Assembly: GCA_900767695.1 (NCBI GenBank)
Contig: CAAGAC010000121.1
Location: 1 to 6,983, forward strand
DNA: 6,983 nucleotides
Source of the DNA: an uncultured Succinivibrio sp.
GTDB taxonomy: Bacteria > Pseudomonadota > Gammaproteobacteria > Enterobacterales > Succinivibrionaceae
Direction: 5' to 3'
Position numbers and translations under genes: made by a program. Positions 6,442 to 6,983 of this stretch are shown here, piece by piece (within the stretch, counting starts at the first letter, position 1; each line of letters begins with the position of its first letter). The notes under the pieces were generated by a model. That model had not been told where the DNA came from, did no database searches, and saw only the letters and a program-made list of their open reading frames with translations.

Positions 6442-6463
6442 ATGGCCGCCCGACGGCGGCCAT
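6442..6463 (+). terminator. Hairpin after the transporter gene, probable transcription terminator
   Basis: ATGGCCGCC (6442-6450) and GGCGGCCAT (6455-6463) form a perfect 9-bp stem with a CGAC tetraloop, starting 30 bp after the transporter stop. The following sequence (gccttccttg) has pyrimidines but no run of T, so it may need a factor or act as a 3'-end stabiliser. Confidence 0.5.
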
Positions 6464-6677
6464 GCCTTCCTTGAAAGCCCACCCTCTCCCCAAGCCATTC
6501 CCTGGCTCTGCTGCCGTCTGGCCTTCAGAACCATCTGCCAGGGCGGCCTTAGTCTCCTGAGCCCGCGCGCGCCATGACAATCCGATGCACCTTGCCCTGA
6601 TGCATGAGAGGACGCCGCACGTGGCATGGGCGATTGAACCGATGGACGCCTGGCTTTTGCCAAAACGTTTCTTAAGA
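6464..6677. other. Intergenic region between the transporter terminator and the antitoxin promoter
   Basis: About 210 bp with no supported gene. Short open frames on both strands lack ribosome binding sites and recognisable motifs. Composition shifts from GC-rich to AT-rich near 6655, where the promoter region of the antitoxin gene begins. Confidence 0.4.
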
Positions 6678-6704
6678 TATATTCAAGCAGGGAAATTCCT
6701 GCTT
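6678..6704 (+). promoter_or_regulatory. Promoter -10 and operator candidate of the AbrB-type antitoxin gene
   Basis: TATATT (6678-6683) is a likely -10; a weak -35, TTTTGC, lies 17 bp upstream. Immediately downstream, 6685-6704 is a 20-bp near-palindrome with perfect 7-bp arms AAGCAGG and CCTGCTT around GAAATT. A palindrome at the transcription start fits autorepression by an AbrB/MazE-like dimer, which is common for antitoxins of this class. Confidence 0.45.
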
Positions 6705-6719
6705 TCAAGAAGGCAAGCC

Positions 6720-6983
6720 ATGGCGTTCCCAAACTCGTTTACCGATACTGCCAAGGTCATGTCGAAGGGACAGATCACCATACCCAAGGATGTTGCGCAA
6801 GGCTCTTGGCGTCTCACCTGGTGACCGCGTCACGTTCATCGTCTACGGGAGCACCGTGCGCATGGTCAATTCCGCCGTTTACGCCATGCAGGTCCTGCAG
6901 AAGGACATGGCAGGAGAGGCTGAAAGGGCTGGTCTGACTTCAGAGGAGGATATAAACGCTCTTGCAAAGTCGATCAGGGATGA
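6720..6983 (+). pseudogene. AbrB/SpoVT-family DNA-binding antitoxin, frameshifted and cut by the window end
   Basis: The ATG at 6720 has AGAAGG (6708-6713) 6 nt upstream. The first 25 residues include AKVMSKGQITIPKDV, the hallmark of swapped-hairpin AbrB/SpoVT/MazE DNA-binding domains. The frame then departs (AQGSWRLTW) and stops at a TGA at 6822-6824. Shifting by one base at about 6795 recovers the family continuation RKALGVSPGDRVTFIVYGST, then a helical tail (AVYAMQVLQKDMAGEAERAG and on) that runs to the last base in an unfinished codon. Omitting one base in GTTGCGC (6792-6798) restores at least 87 residues. This is either a true disrupting insertion or a sequence error; the good conservation of the downstream frame favours a recent event or an error. 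Antitoxins of this type neutralise a toxin, often PIN-domain, usually encoded just downstream, here beyond the window. Confidence 0.75.

Noticed and set aside
5467..6474. 335-residue + strand open frame covering the transporter gene
   Set aside because: It is longer than the transporter frame but rich in His, Arg and Leu with no domain pattern, and it is the out-of-frame shadow of the clearly membrane-spanning EamA protein.
2784..6594. 11-bp sequence GATGCACCTTG at 2784 and 6584
   Set aside because: Several shared 11-mers are expected by chance in 7 kb, and no flanking similarity was seen.

Overview
The window is GC-rich (about 60% by eye) with strong G/C preference at third codon positions. 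It looks like part of a Gram-negative, probably proteobacterial, chromosome: there is a two-membrane-span periplasmic sensor protein, a Sec-type signal peptide with an AxA cleavage site, and Shine-Dalgarno motifs of the usual kind. I cannot name the genus. No rRNA, tRNA or CRISPR array is visible.

Layout. At the left edge (1-99, +) is the C-terminal tail of an unidentified protein with lower GC than the rest. Convergent to it is a long minus-strand gene (143-2086) for a membrane-anchored sensor whose cytoplasmic part is a SpoIIE/RsbU-like PP2C domain that has lost most of its metal-binding aspartates. An apparently non-coding stretch of about 0.9 kb (2087-2967) holds divergent promoters. On its right, on the + strand, is a cytoplasmic protein that resembles the EAL half of YuxH-type EAL/HDOD regulators but lacks the EAL catalytic residues. 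About 50 bp downstream, probably co-transcribed, is a small secreted Gly/Tyr/Asp/His-rich protein (4403-5053). Its N-terminal coding region carries a 28-bp direct repeat at exactly 60-bp period. Next come a small hydrophobic protein (5167-5460), preceded by a perfect -10 box inside a palindrome and by three mutually exclusive leader hairpins, and a DMT/EamA-family transporter (5510-6412) closed by a 9-bp GC hairpin. At the right edge is an AbrB/SpoVT-type DNA-binding antitoxin gene (6720 to the window end) with a good ribosome binding site and a 20-bp near-palindromic operator candidate, but interrupted by a one-base frameshift.

How the genes may work together. The two large divergent genes both look like signalling enzymes turned into non-catalytic binding or scaffold proteins. 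The downstream exported protein could be their output, but that link rests only on proximity. The small membrane protein and the transporter may form a second unit with its own promoter. The antitoxin gene looks like an independent accessory locus whose toxin partner, if present, lies beyond the window. The most unusual items are the paired degenerate signalling proteins, the repeated start-codon hairpins in the exported protein, and the switch-like leader of the small membrane protein. All are inferences from sequence reading only.
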